Assembly (NCBI GenBank): GCA_004172935.1 | Contig: SDZD01000059.1 | Coordinates: 1-38,185, forward strand | Reading direction: 5' to 3' | DNA length: 38,185 nucleotides | From: a bacterium | Lineage (GTDB): Bacteria > Armatimonadota > Abditibacteriia > Abditibacteriales > Abditibacteriaceae | Part shown: positions 24,768-34,083 of the stretch, piece by piece | How the letters are laid out: the number at the start of each line of letters is the position of its first letter | How positions within the stretch are numbered: the stretch's first letter is position 1 | Notes under the pieces: generated by a model | Databases searched by the model: none | Told to the model about the DNA's origin: nothing | The model's input: only the letters and a program-made list of their open reading frames with translations | Position numbers and translations under genes: made by a program

Positions 24768-25748
24768 ATGGCCGATATTGGCGTTTGCGTGGTTATTGCT
24801 GCTCGAAATGCTTCGGGGACAATATCGCGTGCTATAAACTCTGCATTAGACGAGAAAGAGGTGACTGAAGTATTCGTCGTAGATGATGCATCGACGGATA
24901 ATACGTATGAAGTGGCGAGAAATTGTCAAGATGGCACGAATCGCCTTAAAGTTTGCAGACTGGACGAAAATCAGGGGCCAAGTAAGGCCCGAAACGTAGC
25001 CATCGATGGAAGTAACTCGCCGTTTATAGCGATTCTCGATGCTGATGATTTTCTGTTGCCGGGCCGTTTTGAGGCGCTTTTTACGGATCGCGATTGGGAT
25101 ATTATCGCTGATAATGTTGCGTTTATTTCCGATGACGAGGTGGATGGTGCGGACTTTTCAGTTCCATTGGGTCACCGAATCTCGCCGCGCTTTCTGGACG
25201 CCGCCGCATTTGTAGAAGGCTGCATAAGTCGCTCTAATCGATACAAGGGGGAGCTAGGTTTTCTTAAACCCATCGTATCTCGCGCATTCCTTGACCGTCA
25301 TCAGTTGCGTTACTCCGAAGACATGAGACTCTCGGAGGATTACGACTTGTATGTGCGTGCACTTGTCGCGGGTGCAACGTTCAAGTTGGCTGCTGGTTGC
25401 TATTATGTAGCGGTTGAGCGCACAAATTCACTCAGCGTAGTTCACGGTGCCTCGGAATTGACGGCTGTTGACGTCGCCATGGGGCGATTGCGAGCCATGG
25501 CCCCCTCTACGGACCTAGCGCTTCAGGGCGCGCTCCGTCGGCATCACGTGCAAATTTCGCGAAAGCGTCGTCACCGTGCCGTGCTTGCGAAGAAGCGTCA
25601 CATCGGTGTCTGGCGCGCGATGCGAATAGAGCTCGGCTCAATCGGGCAAATTGCAGAGCTTCTTGTTGATGTGTTGGGCGATAAGCTTCGGGCGTTAAGG
25701 CCTGTCGGTAGCCATTCCGGCCTGAGCGGATGGCGGTTCCTGCTCTAA
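24768..25748 (+). CDS. Family 2 glycosyltransferase
   Basis: A 326-residue GT2 enzyme. The N-terminal GT-A domain shows VCVVIAARNASGTISRAINS, VFVVDDASTDNTYEVA, NQGPSKARNVAIDGS and the metal-binding AILDADDFLLPGRF. A later LSEDYDLYVRAL segment holds the usual acidic acceptor-side pair. A strong TTGGGGGGAG ribosome site precedes ATG 24768. It lies 21 bp after the previous glycosyltransferase gene and is convergent with the next one, with two bases between the stops. Confidence 0.92.
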   Translation: MADIGVCVVIAARNASGTISRAINSALDEKEVTEVFVVDDASTDNTYEVARNCQDGTNRLKVCRLDENQGPSKARNVAIDGSNSPFIAILDADDFLLPGRFEALFTDRDWDIIADNVAFISDDEVDGADFSVPLGHRISPRFLDAAAFVEGCISRSNRYKGELGFLKPIVSRAFLDRHQLRYSEDMRLSEDYDLYVRALVAGATFKLAAGCYYVAVERTNSLSVVHGASELTAVDVAMGRLRAMAPSTDLALQGALRRHHVQISRKRRHRAVLAKKRHIGVWRAMRIELGSIGQIAELLVDVLGDKLRALRPVGSHSGLSGWRFLL

Positions 25749-25750
25749 AA

Positions 25751-26815
25751 CTATCCAGAAATACGTCGCAAAAGACCGGCGGCTCGGTCGATGATGGCGG
25801 GGCGGCTAGAGCGCTCAAGCTTCCAAGCAAGGGCCCGGCGCGATATGAAAAGAGGGAAGACGCCTGCTACAACAAACATTGCAGAATATATACCTCGGCG
25901 CTTCGGTGACATCGGGGCGGAAAGCGCGGCACGGGCGCCGGCAAATGCTAGTGTTAGCCTATCGTCTGCCGGATAGGGGTGGTGCTCTGGATCAAACAAA
26001 AGTGATGCAAGCCGTTGCTCGAGGTGAGTGCCGTCTTGCATGCCGGGGGATGCCGCAATCGAAGCTCCGACGTTGGCCGCATGGCGGCGCATAGCCGCGT
26101 ACCGATGCTCATCATGGTCAATTCGCCATCGTGCGCGCTTTGCTATGTTGGCTTGAAATCCGCTGTGATTGCTGTCGTGCCGCCGATATGCGCCAAGCGG
26201 GACATTGATCGCGGTGACCGTTCCGTAAAATGGTACGACGGCAGCCAGATAGCCGTCTGCGGACCGATTGAAGGCTACTTCGGGTATCGGCATGACGGCG
26301 TCCAAGGCTGCGCGCGAAAACGCGAGGCCACTTGTTACAGTAGTTGAGTAGCGCCCCCGCGATCCGAGAGTGGAAGCAACGCTACCTTCGTCCAGGTTTA
26401 ATTCTCGCGGCGGAAAAATGTCCTCAATCTCGCCCTTTGCGTTGACGAGGTGAAGCCGGGCCTGGATTTGAGCGGTCCCTTCCGACCATGCTTCTAGCAT
26501 TGTCTCCGCGGCATTTGGATAGAGGTAGTCGTCCGCATCGAGAAACAGCACGACATCGCCGGAGGTGCGGTTGAATCCGGAGTTCGCAGCCGCAGACATA
26601 CCGCCGTTGGTTTCGCGATATACAGCCTGTATGCGTTCACCGTATGATTTCATAATCTTTCGCGACGCATCAGTCGATTTATCATCGACCACGATGACTT
26701 CACATCTACCGTAAGATTGATTCAGGGCGGACTCGATGGCTTGTTTTAGATAAATATCATAATTATAATTTATTATAACGATAGAAAAGCTCATGTTGGA
26801 ATTGATCTTCATCAT
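25751..26815 (-). CDS. Family 2 glycosyltransferase
   Basis: A 354-residue GT2 enzyme with SFSIVIINYNYDIYLKQAIE, VIVVDDKSTDASRKIM, NGGMSAAANSGFNRTSGDVV and the DxD motif FLDADDYLYPNAAE. The C-terminal part (YRRHDSNHSGFQANI and a hydrophobic tail) resembles Rhizobium-type EPS transferases. ATG 26815 overlaps the stop of the upstream polymerase gene by four bases; ATG 26794 is a possible internal start. The coupling to wzy suggests it acts on the same repeat unit. Confidence 0.92.
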   Translation of the reverse strand: MMKINSNMSFSIVIINYNYDIYLKQAIESALNQSYGRCEVIVVDDKSTDASRKIMKSYGERIQAVYRETNGGMSAAANSGFNRTSGDVVLFLDADDYLYPNAAETMLEAWSEGTAQIQARLHLVNAKGEIEDIFPPRELNLDEGSVASTLGSRGRYSTTVTSGLAFSRAALDAVMPIPEVAFNRSADGYLAAVVPFYGTVTAINVPLGAYRRHDSNHSGFQANIAKRARWRIDHDEHRYAAMRRHAANVGASIAASPGMQDGTHLEQRLASLLFDPEHHPYPADDRLTLAFAGARAALSAPMSPKRRGIYSAMFVVAGVFPLFISRRALAWKLERSSRPAIIDRAAGLLRRISG

Positions 26816-28218
26816 GAAGTTTTGCCTGTCTCAGTTCTAATTGGAGCGACCTTTTGTCTGTCTCCAGAGGAAGTTAAGTCGCGGGCAGAACGAAAAGCGC
26901 CGTCGAGCCTAGAGGCTCGACCTGCACCTACCGATACATTCCTTCTGATGGGGCTATCTGAGCCTCCAGCTCCATAGGCGGCTGCAGCAATCCACAGCGT
27001 TGTGAGCAAGCTGAATGGTGCGACGAGGCCGCTCTCGGCATAACCTCTCAGGTATAGGACAATCAGGAAGGACAAGAAGAATGCGGATGAAGTGGAGGGT
27101 GAGAGAATTTGCTTAAGGGCGCTAACAGCCGCGATGCTTCCGCAAATCGCAATAAATAAGCCTGCACCGAGCCATCCCAGCTCAACCTGCGTTTCAATAT
27201 AGGCATTATGGAAATTGAAGCCGCTGCGCGAGGCTATGCCTCCCCATCGCCAGAGTCCCTCCGCGTCGATATTGCCGTGTCGCCAAAAAGCGTTGTAGCC
27301 ACGTCCGAGCCAGGGGCGCTCTGCATTCAAGCGAGCCGCGACATCCCAAAGATATGTACGACCAGTAAGGGTCGCGTCCTTCTTGAGAACCGTCACTCGA
27401 AAATCGGACCAAGCTGCTTGAAGATCCGGAAGGAAAATCATGGCGATGCCAGCGGCCAAGAGAACGGCGATCAGAAGCACGATCCTGAACGTTAATTTGA
27501 CTTTTCCAAAGACTATAAAGGCCGGGAATGTGACTAGCGTAATCGCCAGAGAAGTCTTGGCGCCTGCAGACTGCGACAATATAAGAATCAAAAGTCCCAT
27601 AATAATAGCTGGAAATGTCGTAATCCGCACAGATCCGGGTTGTTCGCGATCAAATGCGACCGCTAGTGAAAGGGCAAGAAGCATGTGGGCCGCGAAGCCG
27701 ACTTGATTCTTGCTTCCGAGCAATGCGCTGTAGAGGGGGGTGTCGTTCTGAAGGGCTTGGGGTGCACCCTGCAACAACAAAAGGCAAAGTATTGAAAATC
27801 CAAAAAATAATGTTCGAAGTAGAGTTCTGGCATTCAAGTTCTGGCAGATTAAAATTGCGGTCGCGCAAGTTATAAACAGCTGTATGCCCGCCCTGAACGT
27901 TCGTTCTGGAGCCTCGGACCACAAGGTAGATGTCATCGCGACTAGTGGAAATATGAGAAGCGGAAAAAAACGCATCAAATTTCGCGCACTTGTTTGCGGC
28001 GTCAAAGCTGCAAGCAGGGCAGCTGAGCCTACGAACGCAATCGCTCCGAGCGTCCCGAATGCCGTCGTCGCTACCAATGCAAGAAGCGCGACTTGCGCGA
28101 CAAAGCTGGTCACGTGCGGAGGCAGGGTGCTCGAGGCAAAGTTCAACCGCCTTGCGGGGAGCGCGTCGCGGCGCGGTTTAACGGCGAACGATCGCGCACG
28201 GTCAAAATCATGGGCCAT
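26812..28218 (-). CDS. wzy: O-antigen ligase-like EPS polymerase (Wzy)
   Basis: A 468-residue protein with about 11 membrane segments and the Wzy_C/O-antigen ligase domain in its second half: LTGRTYLWDVAARLNAERPWLGRGYNAFW, then a periplasmic loop ending FNFHNAYIETQVELGWLG, whose histidine and arginine residues are the expected functional ones. In this context (Wzx, Wza, Wzc present) it is the most likely repeat-unit polymerase, similar to ExoQ, rather than a ligase to lipid A. Start ATG 28218. It heads a leftward pair and is divergent from the GT2 gene at 28407. Confidence 0.88.
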   Translation of the reverse strand: MAHDFDRARSFAVKPRRDALPARRLNFASSTLPPHVTSFVAQVALLALVATTAFGTLGAIAFVGSAALLAALTPQTSARNLMRFFPLLIFPLVAMTSTLWSEAPERTFRAGIQLFITCATAILICQNLNARTLLRTLFFGFSILCLLLLQGAPQALQNDTPLYSALLGSKNQVGFAAHMLLALSLAVAFDREQPGSVRITTFPAIIMGLLILILSQSAGAKTSLAITLVTFPAFIVFGKVKLTFRIVLLIAVLLAAGIAMIFLPDLQAAWSDFRVTVLKKDATLTGRTYLWDVAARLNAERPWLGRGYNAFWRHGNIDAEGLWRWGGIASRSGFNFHNAYIETQVELGWLGAGLFIAICGSIAAVSALKQILSPSTSSAFFLSFLIVLYLRGYAESGLVAPFSLLTTLWIAAAAYGAGGSDSPIRRNVSVGAGRASRLDGAFRSARDLTSSGDRQKVAPIRTETGKTS

Positions 28219-28406
28219 TCGTGAAGTTTACGGGAGCGCGTTTGAATCGTCTACACGCCCGACGCATGGCGGTGTGCCGTTTTGTCGTGGAAGGAGTGTG
28301 TGGCGGAGCCAAGGGAAACCGTGATGCAGTCGAAAGGGTGCCGTGATAGGGCTGTCACATCTCTCTGGCGTGCGCTGGGCGACAATCGGAGTTGGAGATA
28401 GATCAC

Positions 28407-29312
28407 TTGGAAGCCGAAGTCATTGATGTGTGCGTCTGCACCTATCGCCGGTCGTCGTTGAGTGCGACACTGGCATCGATCGCTCGCCAGCAGCTACCTG
28501 AAGGGGTATCAATTCGGGTTGTCGTCGCGGACAATGATTGTTCCCCTGCTCGCCGCGACGCGATCCTCGCCAATGCACAAGAACTGGGTTTGACGCTGAC
28601 ATACGTTCATGCGCCCGCCAGAAATATCTCGATCGCCCGCAATGCGTGTTTGGACGCAGCTCACAGTGAATGGATCGCTTTCATTGACGATGATGAGGAG
28701 GCGCAGCCGGACTGGGTTGACGCGCTCTTACGGGCCAGGTCGGGGGTTGAGATCGTTTTCGGAATCTCGCAGGCCCGGTACTCTGAGGCCCATTGCGCCG
28801 AATGGCTTGTCCTAGGCGATTTCCATTCTAACCGTGTCCAAGGCAATGATCCGACTTGGAACGGCTACACGGCTAATGTCCTGATCAATCGCGCGTGGGT
28901 CGCGCGTCATGAGGTGCGCTTCATGCATGAGCTCGGCCAAATCGGCGGAGAGGACACGATGTTTTTTTATCGCTGCCACGAGCTGGGTGGCCGCTTCGGC
29001 TATGCGCCGATGGCGATCGTTTTCGAGGACACGCCTGCAAAACGCGCTTCACTTGGCTGGCTGGTGCGGCGACGTTATCGTTCGGGGCAAATCCATTCCA
29101 TGATTCTGTCCCAGCGTGGAAAGGGGCGGGCATTCTCATTCGCCACTGGCCTGGCGAAATCGACCTATTGCTTCTTGGGGGCGGCTGCTCAGTTCATGAG
29201 CCCTGTACGCAGAACGGAGCTATTCTTGCGAGGAGCCATGCATGTGGGCGTAGTGGCAGGTGCCCTCGGTCTATCGCCATATCGCGAGTACGGTGATCAG
29301 CAGATCGGGTAG
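28407..29312 (+). CDS. Family 2 glycosyltransferase, ExoM-like
   Basis: A GT2 enzyme of about 301 residues with the ExoM pattern: VIDVCVCTYRRSSLSATLAS, RVVVADNDCSPARRDAI, APARNISIARNACLDAA and AFIDDDEEAQPDW, then the later GQIGGEDTMFFYRCHELG. ExoM adds glucose in succinoglycan synthesis; the donor here cannot be told. No ATG opens the frame. TTG 28407 is preferred because GGAGA at 28393 lies ten bases upstream; TTG 28392 is the outer alternative. The outer-membrane protein gene follows on the same strand. Confidence 0.88.
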   Translation: MEAEVIDVCVCTYRRSSLSATLASIARQQLPEGVSIRVVVADNDCSPARRDAILANAQELGLTLTYVHAPARNISIARNACLDAAHSEWIAFIDDDEEAQPDWVDALLRARSGVEIVFGISQARYSEAHCAEWLVLGDFHSNRVQGNDPTWNGYTANVLINRAWVARHEVRFMHELGQIGGEDTMFFYRCHELGGRFGYAPMAIVFEDTPAKRASLGWLVRRRYRSGQIHSMILSQRGKGRAFSFATGLAKSTYCFLGAAAQFMSPVRRTELFLRGAMHVGVVAGALGLSPYREYGDQQIG

Positions 29313-29487
29313 ACCCTTTGATCCTCTCGGCCCGAAGGCGGGAAGGCTCCAGCGAATTTCACGTTGCATCATCATCCTCGATGTCGCGATCTCGCCTCGT
29401 GGGTTGAGATATTTTGATGTACCGTAGGCACGGCGATGCTTTTTCTTGATGGTGAGCCGCTTGCATCGTTAGAGAGGCGCTGATCAG

Positions 29488-30762
29488 GTGGGGAACGGCG
29501 TGCGATATTCAGTAAGTTTTGTGGCGCTTCTGGGCTTTGTAGGATCGATGGGTTGCGCTTCGGCGCAGTCCGTGGACCGTGGCGTCGGCGTGGCTGAACG
29601 CGCGCGGCCGGACTACGATGCGATCGGCCTGAATGCTGGCGCATTTCGAATTTTTCCATCGGTCGATGCCGAAGTCGATGCGACCGACAACTATCGCGCA
29701 GCCGACGTCAATCGACAGGCGGACATTTACGCAGTGGTTCAACCTGACGTCAGTTTTGCCAGCACCTGGAGGCGGCATCGACTTTCCGGGCAAGCCTACT
29801 ACAGCAGGAGTATCCACGCTAAATTGCCAAGCGAGGATGCAAGCCAATATGGCGCGTCTTTGGACGGGGGGCTGGATGTCAGCCGAGACATGGTTGTCCG
29901 AGTGGATGCCTCGATCGCTCGCCGTATAGAAAGCCGCTCGAATTTGGGTAGTTTTCGAGACGCATTACAGCCTGTGCGCTACACCGCTTATCATGCTGGT
30001 CTTGGGGTAGCCCGTCAGTTCAATCGCTTCAAGATTGATGGTTCTGTCGGGCTGAATTATACAGACTTCAATGACGTGCCGGGTCTGAATGGTACGATTA
30101 TTGATCAGCAGTTTCGTAATTACCGTTCCTTGTCACAGTCCATTAGCGCGCAGTACGACGTCGGTAATGGTATTGGTGTGATTGTTACCGGAGGTGCTAC
30201 TCAGAACCGTTATAAGATCAGGCCCGGAGAGCCAGGGTTTGATCCGGTGTTCGACATTGATCGACAATCGAACGGCTTGACGCTTCAGGGCGGCCTGACA
30301 TTTGAGCTCAGTTCCCTCGTGTTCGGCACTGTCCAAGCCGGCTATATGCGGCAATCGTACCGCGATCTAAGGCTCCAGGACTTCTCCGGTTTGACCTTCA
30401 ATGCCGACCTGCTTTGGAACGTAACTCCGTTGACGTCGATCCGTTTGCGAGGTGGTCGCTCGGTTCAAGAAACTAGCTCGACAATAGTCGCCGGAAACAC
30501 ACGCCTGGATATTTCGGCTCAGGTTGATCACGAGCTTTACCGCTACATCATTGTTTCGGCGAATGCAGGTTATGGATCGTTCAGGCCGAATGGCCCAGGC
30601 GTCGGAGGGAATGAACTCAACATCGGAGGCGGCGTGCGCTATTTGGTGGACCGGAATTGGTCTGCAGGGCTCAACGTCAGCTACGCTCGGCGAGATTCGG
30701 CAAGCGCTGGATTGCGCTATGACGCTGCTCTACTCGCCCTCAACACACGCTTCGCATACTGA
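29488..30762 (+). CDS. Outer-membrane beta-barrel protein of the EPS locus
   Basis: A 424-residue protein with a signal peptide (VSFVALLGFVGSMGCASAQ, cut near residue 27) and a body of repeated short amphipathic strands with aromatic ends, finishing with LLALNTRFAY, whose C-terminal aromatic residue is typical of outer-membrane barrels. It resembles the BBP2-type barrels common in alphaproteobacterial EPS clusters. It may form or support the outer-membrane exit path, since the Wza-like protein here is short. Starts GTG 29488 and GTG 29500 both have a plausible ribosome site. The stop lies in a palindrome shared with the convergent GH16 gene. Confidence 0.85.
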   Translation: MGNGVRYSVSFVALLGFVGSMGCASAQSVDRGVGVAERARPDYDAIGLNAGAFRIFPSVDAEVDATDNYRAADVNRQADIYAVVQPDVSFASTWRRHRLSGQAYYSRSIHAKLPSEDASQYGASLDGGLDVSRDMVVRVDASIARRIESRSNLGSFRDALQPVRYTAYHAGLGVARQFNRFKIDGSVGLNYTDFNDVPGLNGTIIDQQFRNYRSLSQSISAQYDVGNGIGVIVTGGATQNRYKIRPGEPGFDPVFDIDRQSNGLTLQGGLTFELSSLVFGTVQAGYMRQSYRDLRLQDFSGLTFNADLLWNVTPLTSIRLRGGRSVQETSSTIVAGNTRLDISAQVDHELYRYIIVSANAGYGSFRPNGPGVGGNELNIGGGVRYLVDRNWSAGLNVSYARRDSASAGLRYDAALLALNTRFAY

Positions 30763-30773
30763 ACTTAGTTCAG
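30759..30773. other. Palindrome holding both stop codons of two convergent genes
   Basis: CTGAAC-TTA-GTTCAG has six-base exact arms. The plus-strand TGA (30760-30762) and the minus-strand TAA (30765-30767 read in reverse) both lie in it, two bases apart. It could form a small hairpin in either transcript, but there is no U-tract, so termination here would be weak. Confidence 0.4.
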
Positions 30774-31604
30774 CGTGCACGTGATGGATTGCGGAAAGCG
30801 GCAACGTTCCCCAGGCACCGTATAGGCTGCCCAATCGACCTCTGCCGTTGCTGGCAGTTGGCTGTTCGACAGCGGCCCGAGCCAATCGTTCACGGTTGCG
30901 GATCCCGCCCAGAGCGTCAGGTAGAATTTTCCGGCGTTGCGAGGAAGCGTAGTACCCTCAACGGATCGAACTAGCTTGCCATCCACATACCAGCTGATTT
31001 TGGCCGGAGCCCAGACGAATGCGTAGTCATGAAAGGCTTGCGAGGCATCGGGTGGCAGATCGGCAAGATTCTCGTGTCCTCCACGAGCGCCCACGAAATA
31101 GTTGAGTTGTACTCTGCGCTCATCCTTGCCGAGGAACTCGAAGTCGATCTCGTCGTGTATCGGGGTGACGGGAGGACCAGAATACGTGAACATCGCCGTA
31201 TTGAGCCCCGACCCACGGGCGATGCGCATACGAACCTCATAGGTGCCGTACCCGAACCCACTACCTTGAGCCTGAATCTCAGCGCAAACCAGCGGGCGAA
31301 GCTGATTGGCGCGGCGCTCCACGGTCATGCGCAAAACACCGCGCGAAGTAAGCACTGCCGATCGCGACCAAGTGCATGCCTGATGGGCGCCGTTAACCCA
31401 GCCATCGGAAATGTACCACCGACGAGCATCTAGGCCATCGAACGGTTCAAAAAAGGATCTTGCGGACGCCGGGTGGGCAGGAGGTGCTGCCGGCATCGGG
31501 TTCGCAGAGAGGCACGAAAGCCAGACCAAAGCCGCGCCGCCGATCCGGCGCGACGCTCGCGCTACCGAGCCCGATGTTGGCCGATGGTCCCGGTCAATTG
31601 ACAT
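30765..31604 (-). CDS. Glycoside hydrolase family 16 (endo-beta-glucanase, ExoK-like)
   Basis: An exported enzyme of 279 residues. After a signal peptide (hydrophobic ALVWLSCLSANPMPAA) comes the GH16 domain with HDEIDFEFLG, whose Glu152, Asp154 and Glu156 form the catalytic E-x-D-x-E set, and a YGTYEVRMRIARGSGLNT segment. In succinoglycan loci ExoK cuts the nascent polymer to regulate chain length, and the same role is likely here, implying beta-glucosidic bonds in the polymer. ATG 31604 lies 11 bases inside the end of the wzc gene, after AAAGG, so it is coupled to wzc. Confidence 0.92.
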   Translation of the reverse strand: MSIDRDHRPTSGSVARASRRIGGAALVWLSCLSANPMPAAPPAHPASARSFFEPFDGLDARRWYISDGWVNGAHQACTWSRSAVLTSRGVLRMTVERRANQLRPLVCAEIQAQGSGFGYGTYEVRMRIARGSGLNTAMFTYSGPPVTPIHDEIDFEFLGKDERRVQLNYFVGARGGHENLADLPPDASQAFHDYAFVWAPAKISWYVDGKLVRSVEGTTLPRNAGKFYLTLWAGSATVNDWLGPLSNSQLPATAEVDWAAYTVPGERCRFPQSITCTLN

Positions 31605-33795
31605 AATAGCCTTTGAACTTCTTGTGGTAGCCGTAAAGGTCCTCATGGCCCGTGCTCGCATACTTGCGAATATCGACCATCGTCAGCGCCACCCCGATCA
31701 CTTTGGCCTGCGATGCGATCAGCAGATCCAAGGCGGTGTCGGCCGCTCGCAAAGACGTCTGCCCCCAGCGGGCTAGCAGGATTACGGCGTCGGCTTGGTG
31801 TGCTACCGCGCGCGCATCAGCGATCCCGAGTACGGGCGCGGTATCAATGATCACGAACTCATACCGCGTTCGCAAATCCGCGAGCAGCGGACCGATCAGC
31901 TCGGGAGCCAGCAGATCTCTACCTTCAGCTGCGGCCTCGCTCGTGCAAAGCAGGCTCAGATCCGTCATCGTGTCTGTAAGGACCGCTGCTTCGACAGAAA
32001 GCGTGCCCGCTAGCACTTCAGAAAGCCTTCCCGGGCGCCCATCCAGGACGATATCGCTGGCAGAGTGGCGGCGCAGATCGCAGTCCACCAAAATGGTTGT
32101 GGCGCCAGACATCGCAAGCGCTCGCGCAAGACACACAGCGGTGGTGGTTTTTCCTTCGCGCGGCAAAGCTGATGTGAGGGCTATGACCTTGGGGCGGCGA
32201 TTGCCGCGCAATGTGGCAGTGGCGCGCAAACTGCGGAGTGCTTCGGCGAAGGTCGAAAGCGGATGGGAAACGATGTAATCTTGGGGCGGTTCGGTGATTC
32301 TCAGGCCGCCCAGCGTAGATTCAACATCAGGAATAGCACCAAGATAGCGAGCGCCTAGGCGCTTCTCGACGTCGATTTTGGTGCGGATGCCGCCATCCAG
32401 GAACTCTGCTACCGCAACGGCCAAGAGGCCGGCGAGCAGAGCGAACGCTGTGCCTACGAGATAAGCCAGCTTGGTGTTCGGTGACGACGGCGCGGTCGGC
32501 ACCAACGCATTCGCGCCGATCGTGGCGCCGGGCATGTCGATGCCGTCGCGCGCCGCCGCCCCCTTCGAGCGGTTTAGAAAGGCTTCGTAGATCGTTCGGG
32601 CCGCGGTCGCCTTGCGTTCCAATTCCATGTAGCCAACTTGGGCCGAAGCGTTGCCGGCCAACCGGGACCGGGATTGCTGTTGGCTGCCCACGAGTGACGC
32701 CAGATTTGACTGCGCGACGTGGACCTCGCCCTCCAGGCTCGAAAGCACGCGATCGATCTCGAGCTGGATTTGTCGCCGAACGTCGGCAAGACGCTGCTCC
32801 TCCTGCGCGATCGAAGGATGAAGGCTGCCGTACCTGACACGCAACTGGGCTAGCGTTCGGCTGCTCTCGGCCTCCTGCTGGCGGAGGGCTCCAATCGTTC
32901 CCGAATTGAGGGCGGACGAGACATTCCCCCCGCCGCCACCGAGTTTGACCTGTTCACGCGCGGCGGACAGTCGCCCCTGGCTCACAGCCAGTGCCGCACG
33001 GGCCGCGGCAATCTGCTGATTGAGCGCAGATGTTTCCTGCTCGGCCATGGTTGCGCCTTCTGCGCTCATGAGGCCGTTTGCGATTTTGTATCGCTGGAGA
33101 TCCCCATCTGCCCGCTCCGCATCGCCGCGCAATTTATCAAGCCGGCCATCGACCTGAGCACTGCTCAGGTCTTCCTGCCGATGCTTGTTCTCAGCGATCA
33201 AGTTCAAATACTGCTGGCCGAACTCGTTGCTAATTTGGGCTGCGCGAGCCGGCGAGAGAGACGATGCCGCAATTTCGATCAGCGATGTCTGCCCTACGCG
33301 ACGGACCGTGACCGCCCCGCCGAGTTTCTGGGACGCGCTCAGCACGCGCCGATTTTGGGCTTCATCAGAATTTGCGGTGCTTTGAGATGCGCCTGGATCA
33401 CCAAACTCAGGATCGTTCGTCAAATCGAGCGCGCGTACGACGGCCACGCGCACAGCGTTCGAATCCAAAACTAGGATCTGGGTATCGATGAAGTCCGAGG
33501 ACGGTGCTTGCTGAACCGTGGCGCCATCGCGTGGCTGAATAGGGTCGCCTTTGGGCGCCTCGATCTGAACGCTGCTGGTCGCCGTGTAGGCTTTAGGCGT
33601 GAGAGTGGCGTAGGCCACGACGGCCGCGATGATGCCGCCCGCGACGAGCAGAAATAGCCACAACCGGCGCCACAGAACGAGCAACAAGTGGCGAGGATCA
33701 GGAAGGAGGTTGCTGTTGCCCACGCCGACGTCGGATGTCGTCTGCGTTTCGTCGAGTGCCGTCTCGCTATCGTTCGATGAAGCAGGGATATTCAT
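31594..33795 (-). CDS. wzc: Polysaccharide co-polymerase / BY-type tyrosine kinase (Wzc-like)
   Basis: A 733-residue fused protein. The N-terminal Wzz domain has its first membrane segment (WLFLLVAGGIIAAVVAYATL) near residue 50, a long periplasmic coiled coil (about 190-400), and a second membrane segment (LVGTAFALLAGLLAVAVAEF). The cytoplasmic kinase has Walker A SALPREGKTTTA, Walker A' ILVDCDLRR and VIIDTAPVLG. The tail carries five tyrosines in the last 24 residues (KYA, LYGYH, GYYVN) as autophosphorylation sites. It controls chain length and export. Sphingan loci such as gel often carry these two parts as separate genes. ATG 33795 is preferred; the frame is open from 33867. Confidence 0.94.
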   Translation of the reverse strand: MNIPASSNDSETALDETQTTSDVGVGNSNLLPDPRHLLLVLWRRLWLFLLVAGGIIAAVVAYATLTPKAYTATSSVQIEAPKGDPIQPRDGATVQQAPSSDFIDTQILVLDSNAVRVAVVRALDLTNDPEFGDPGASQSTANSDEAQNRRVLSASQKLGGAVTVRRVGQTSLIEIAASSLSPARAAQISNEFGQQYLNLIAENKHRQEDLSSAQVDGRLDKLRGDAERADGDLQRYKIANGLMSAEGATMAEQETSALNQQIAAARAALAVSQGRLSAAREQVKLGGGGGNVSSALNSGTIGALRQQEAESSRTLAQLRVRYGSLHPSIAQEEQRLADVRRQIQLEIDRVLSSLEGEVHVAQSNLASLVGSQQQSRSRLAGNASAQVGYMELERKATAARTIYEAFLNRSKGAAARDGIDMPGATIGANALVPTAPSSPNTKLAYLVGTAFALLAGLLAVAVAEFLDGGIRTKIDVEKRLGARYLGAIPDVESTLGGLRITEPPQDYIVSHPLSTFAEALRSLRATATLRGNRRPKVIALTSALPREGKTTTAVCLARALAMSGATTILVDCDLRRHSASDIVLDGRPGRLSEVLAGTLSVEAAVLTDTMTDLSLLCTSEAAAEGRDLLAPELIGPLLADLRTRYEFVIIDTAPVLGIADARAVAHQADAVILLARWGQTSLRAADTALDLLIASQAKVIGVALTMVDIRKYASTGHEDLYGYHKKFKGYYVN

Positions 33796-34083
33796 CTCTA
33801 AAACTGATCCTTCGGGTCGGAACCGCAACCACGTAGAAAACTGCCGCGAACTACGGCTATCGGCCATTTTGCCAGCATCCCGTTAAGGATTGTCCATAGT
33901 GAAAACCGCGCGAGATGCCAGCTTTGATCGGCTGGGGTTTTGACACGAGCTTTCGCCCGGACTTGCACATGGCCCTTGTCGGCGAGGCGAAAGGCGGTAT
34001 GCCCGCCGCGTAACCTTATCGACGGGATTGGCGCCATCGCCCGACCACTTACAAGGCAGGCCGCAACGCTCCGCAGCGGCACG

